This document shows, piece by piece, positions 31,300 through 33,117 of a DNA stretch of 33,117 bases. The translations under genes and the position numbers were made by a program. Origin of the DNA: Opitutia bacterium (GTDB lineage: Bacteria; Verrucomicrobiota; Verrucomicrobiae; Opitutales; UBA953); the NCBI GenBank assembly GCA_004558035.1, contig SFEJ01000023.1, forward strand, positions 1-33,117. Direction: 5' to 3'. Positions within the stretch are counted from its first letter, which is position 1. Every line of letters begins with the position of its first letter. The notes below the pieces were generated by a model. That model made no database searches, was not told where the DNA came from, and worked only from the letters and a program-made list of their open reading frames with translations.

Positions 31300-31931
31300 A
31301 GATGCGGGAAGGCTGGTATAAACAAATTCGTTCGCAGCGAGACCGGAAAGAGCTCGCGGAGGATTTCCGCGTTCCTCAACCGCCGTATGAGCTGATTCTT
31401 ACTCACCTTGCAACGGCGGGGAGAGAAACGGAAACGCTTAGAAGGTGGCTTCAGATTGCCGGATACGAAACCCGCAGGAAAGATGACTTCGTCAGAGGGC
31501 TTTCAAAAAATGTCGAGCGCGGCGGGAATGAATCAGTTGCCGTGGAGTCTTTCGATCGGGAGCTCGCGATGAAGCCGCTTTCGCTTTCGGGAAAACTGCT
31601 GATAACGATTCGCTCAGACGCGATTCTCGCCTCGATGAAGAGAGCGGAGAAAGATGCGTTGCGGAAACGAAGCAATCGCGGAGGCGGAAAATGCAATTCC
31701 GTTGCAGATTTGCAGCGGACTTGCAACGGCGACGCAACGAAAATGCAAAGAGGAATTGAGGATTCAAGCGGGATTGCTGGCGATTGTCCTGCGGAAATTC
31801 CAAGGGTAAGAAAAGATAAGAAGAATATCTTTTCTAAAGAAAAAGATATTCTTTGCGCTGACGCTTTCGGCGTTGAAGCGCCGACGCGCCGCGCAGAGGA
31901 AGAAGATCCGTGGAAGGATTACTGGCGGTGA
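31296..31931 (+). CDS. Unknown protein of the element
   Basis: 211 residues from ATG 31296; a second ATG at 31302 (MREGWYK) has better spacing from GAGGA. Its place just before the helicase suggests a replication accessory role (helicase loader or initiator), but I see no AAA+ motif or recognised fold. The N-terminal part (WYKQIRSQRDRKELAEDFRVPQ...ILTHLATAGRETETLRRWLQIAGYETRRKDDF) is helical. The C-terminal third is charged and low in complexity (RVRKDKKNIFSKEKDIL), is AT-rich at DNA level, contains a perfect inverted repeat, and ends EEEDPWKDYWR. The low GC marks it as a foreign-like segment. Confidence 0.6.
   Translation: MKMREGWYKQIRSQRDRKELAEDFRVPQPPYELILTHLATAGRETETLRRWLQIAGYETRRKDDFVRGLSKNVERGGNESVAVESFDRELAMKPLSLSGKLLITIRSDAILASMKRAEKDALRKRSNRGGGKCNSVADLQRTCNGDATKMQRGIEDSSGIAGDCPAEIPRVRKDKKNIFSKEKDILCADAFGVEAPTRRAEEEDPWKDYWR
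31821..31853. repeat. Perfect 13-bp AT-rich inverted repeat inside a coding gene
   Basis: AAGAATATCTTTT at 31821-31833 and its exact complement at 31841-31853, separated by CTAAAGA. It lies near the 3' end of the unknown gene, within an A-rich stretch (31810-31853) that contrasts with the GC-rich surroundings. It may be an origin or nicking structure, a regulatory hairpin ahead of the helicase gene, or simply AT-rich coding sequence. Confidence 0.6.
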
Positions 31932-31946
31932 GCGAAAGCAGGGAGT

Positions 31947-33117
31947 ATGACTGACGCGGAGAAACAGGGACGAGACAACCGACGCGGAGAGACCGAGGCG
32001 GAGCTTGTCGGCTATCTGCTGCGGGACGCACGGGAATGCTGCGAACATTTGGACGCGGCTCTTGCCGAGCTGAAGGGCGGAGACTTCGCCGACGCGCGAA
32101 CAGGCGCGGCGTTCGAGGCGATTCGTTCGGTGCGTGCGCAAGGCGGCTTTGTTGTCGAGCGGAGCGTCGCGGAGGCGTCGAAGGGCGCCGTTTCCGCGGA
32201 GGAGCTGACCGAGGCCTTGAAGCGCGCCGACGGGCTGGCGTCGATGAGCATTCCGGAGCTGGTGAAGCGCGTGAAGGCGGAGGCGGAGCGAGACGCCCGC
32301 GAGAGAGTGCTGCGCACGGCTTTGGAGCGGAACGAGCGCGGAGACGATGACGGCGAGAGCGTGCTTTCCGTGCTGGGGAGCTTTCCGGAGCATTGCGGCT
32401 GCGTTTCCGGCGAAGCAGACGATGCGGCGGCGTTGTTCCGCGAGCTCGCCGCTGATGCGCGGGCGATGAACGCGGGAACATTCGTGGACGCGAAGCGCGT
32501 GCCGCTCGGCGTTCCCCGCGTGGACGATATGCTCGACGGGGGAATTTCGGCGGGGGAAATGCTGGTGCTCGCGGCTCGCCCCGCGTGTGGGAAAACGGCG
32601 CTCGCCGTGCACGTCGTAGCGGCGGCGCTCAGTGCCGGCAGGAAGGTGCTTTTCGCGTCGCTCGAGATGACGCGCAAAGATATTTGCAGCAGAATCGTTT
32701 CGAACCTTGCGGAGTGCCCGTTCCCGCGTAACGTGGAGCGATGGAAGAAGGCGGAGAAGATTTTCGAACGAGGAGGCGGGAATGGCCTTGAGCGGCTTTT
32801 CGATGAGCGGCAGGAGCTCGCGAGGCGGCTGCGGTTTCTCGGCAACATGCCGCGGAGCAAGTTTTTCGCGAAGATTCGCGCGATGTTCCGGCGCGAGGCG
32901 TTCGATTTGCTGGTCGTGGACTATCTGCAGCTTATCGCGGGCGACGCCGGAGAGGCGGACGCCTACGAAAGGGCGACGCTCAACTCGCAGCAGATGAAGA
33001 TGCTCGCGAACGATTTGTGCGTTCCCGTGCTCGCGCTCGCGCAGCTGAACCGCGCCCCCGCGAACGCGGACAGACCGCCGCGCGCGAGCGACATGCGCGA
33101 CAGCGGCGCGCTGGAGC
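31947..33117 (+). CDS. DnaB-like replicative helicase, 5' part
   Basis: 390 codons are visible without a stop; the gene runs off the window. ATG 31947 has CAGGGA just upstream. The N-terminal 170 residues are charged and only weakly like the DnaB primase-interacting domain (ELVGYLLRDARECCEHL...). The helicase core follows: GVPRVDDMLDGGISAGEMLVLAARPACGKTA with Walker A lysine K216, SLEMTRKDICSRIV, Walker B VVDYLQLI with D325, and LAQLNR...RASDMRDSGALE, equivalent to the DnaB arginine-finger region. It unwinds DNA at a fork, here probably for replication of the element. No primase lies in the visible part. Confidence 0.85.
   Translation, partial: MTDAEKQGRDNRRGETEAELVGYLLRDARECCEHLDAALAELKGGDFADARTGAAFEAIRSVRAQGGFVVERSVAEASKGAVSAEELTEALKRADGLASMSIPELVKRVKAEAERDARERVLRTALERNERGDDDGESVLSVLGSFPEHCGCVSGEADDAAALFRELAADARAMNAGTFVDAKRVPLGVPRVDDMLDGGISAGEMLVLAARPACGKTALAVHVVAAALSAGRKVLFASLEMTRKDICSRIVSNLAECPFPRNVERWKKAEKIFERGGGNGLERLFDERQELARRLRFLGNMPRSKFFAKIRAMFRREAFDLLVVDYLQLIAGDAGEADAYERATLNSQQMKMLANDLCVPVLALAQLNRAPANADRPPRASDMRDSGALE

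Larger units (their letters stand above)
28684..33117 (+). mobile_element. Left part of an integrative element (phage-satellite-like or prophage)
   Basis: From the tRNA remnant rightwards: integrase, three 19-bp-spaced repeats, terminator, two excisionase-like HTH genes, two unknown genes and a DnaB-like helicase, all on the plus strand. The four small genes overlap by ATGA, and Shine-Dalgarno sequences are visible for most of them, unlike the chromosomal genes. The content (int, HTH pair, own replicative helicase) resembles phage-inducible islands or a prophage early region. No structural phage gene or conjugation gene is in the window. The right end is not present. Confidence 0.7.

Overview
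The window is about 33 kb of GC-rich bacterial chromosome. It suggests a Gram-negative member of the Verrucomicrobiota (PVC group). Support for this is a PEP-CTERM secreted protein, genes for Kdo, heptose and secondary acyl transfer to lipid A, a DUF502 membrane protein, and mostly absent Shine-Dalgarno sequences on the chromosomal genes. The lineage call is inference from gene content only.

Layout. (1) 3-515: the C-terminal part of a PEP-CTERM protein, followed by a strong terminator. (2) 693-7949, plus strand: a complete tryptophan operon, trpL-trpE-trpGD-trpCF-trpB-trpA. It has a leader peptide with three adjacent Trp codons and a visible terminator/antiterminator pair. Gene order, both gene fusions, the attenuator and long stretches of TrpE and TrpB match the enterobacterial operon. 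Two copies of a 113-bp palindrome-like repeat sit in the trpGD-trpCF and trpCF-trpB gaps. (3) 8270-19711, minus strand: an envelope and housekeeping run, read as DUF502 - rsmE - waaA - LpxL/WaaF fusion - UPF0126/CutC fusion - transglutaminase-like protein - J-domain membrane protein - rodA - rng. It ends at a terminator shared with trpA. (4) 19712-20190: an intergenic region with a candidate structured RNA. (5) 20191-22571, minus strand: lemA and a DUF3137 gene with a good promoter. (6) 22765-28004, minus strand: a tightly packed seven-gene acyl/aminoacyl-carrier cluster (carrier protein, KAS III, second carrier protein, SDR reductase, NeuD/PglD-like acyltransferase, DltA-like adenylation enzyme, GNAT-like protein) that probably makes and transfers an acyl group. 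(7) 28016-28398: paired palindromic operators in front of a small ribbon-helix-helix-like gene that diverges from the cluster. (8) 28684 to the window end: the left end of an integrative element, with a tRNA 3'-end remnant as candidate att site, tyrosine recombinase, repeats, two excisionase-like HTH genes, two unknown genes and a DnaB-type helicase cut by the window edge.

The most unusual signal is a dispersed word, CGGGAACG / CGTTCCCG. By hand count it occurs about 110 times, roughly once per 300 bp, in both orientations, in every reading frame and in intergenic DNA, including as an inverted pair that forms the trpA/rng terminator. Codon usage alone does not explain this. It looks like a DNA-uptake, Chi-like or similar genome-wide signal.
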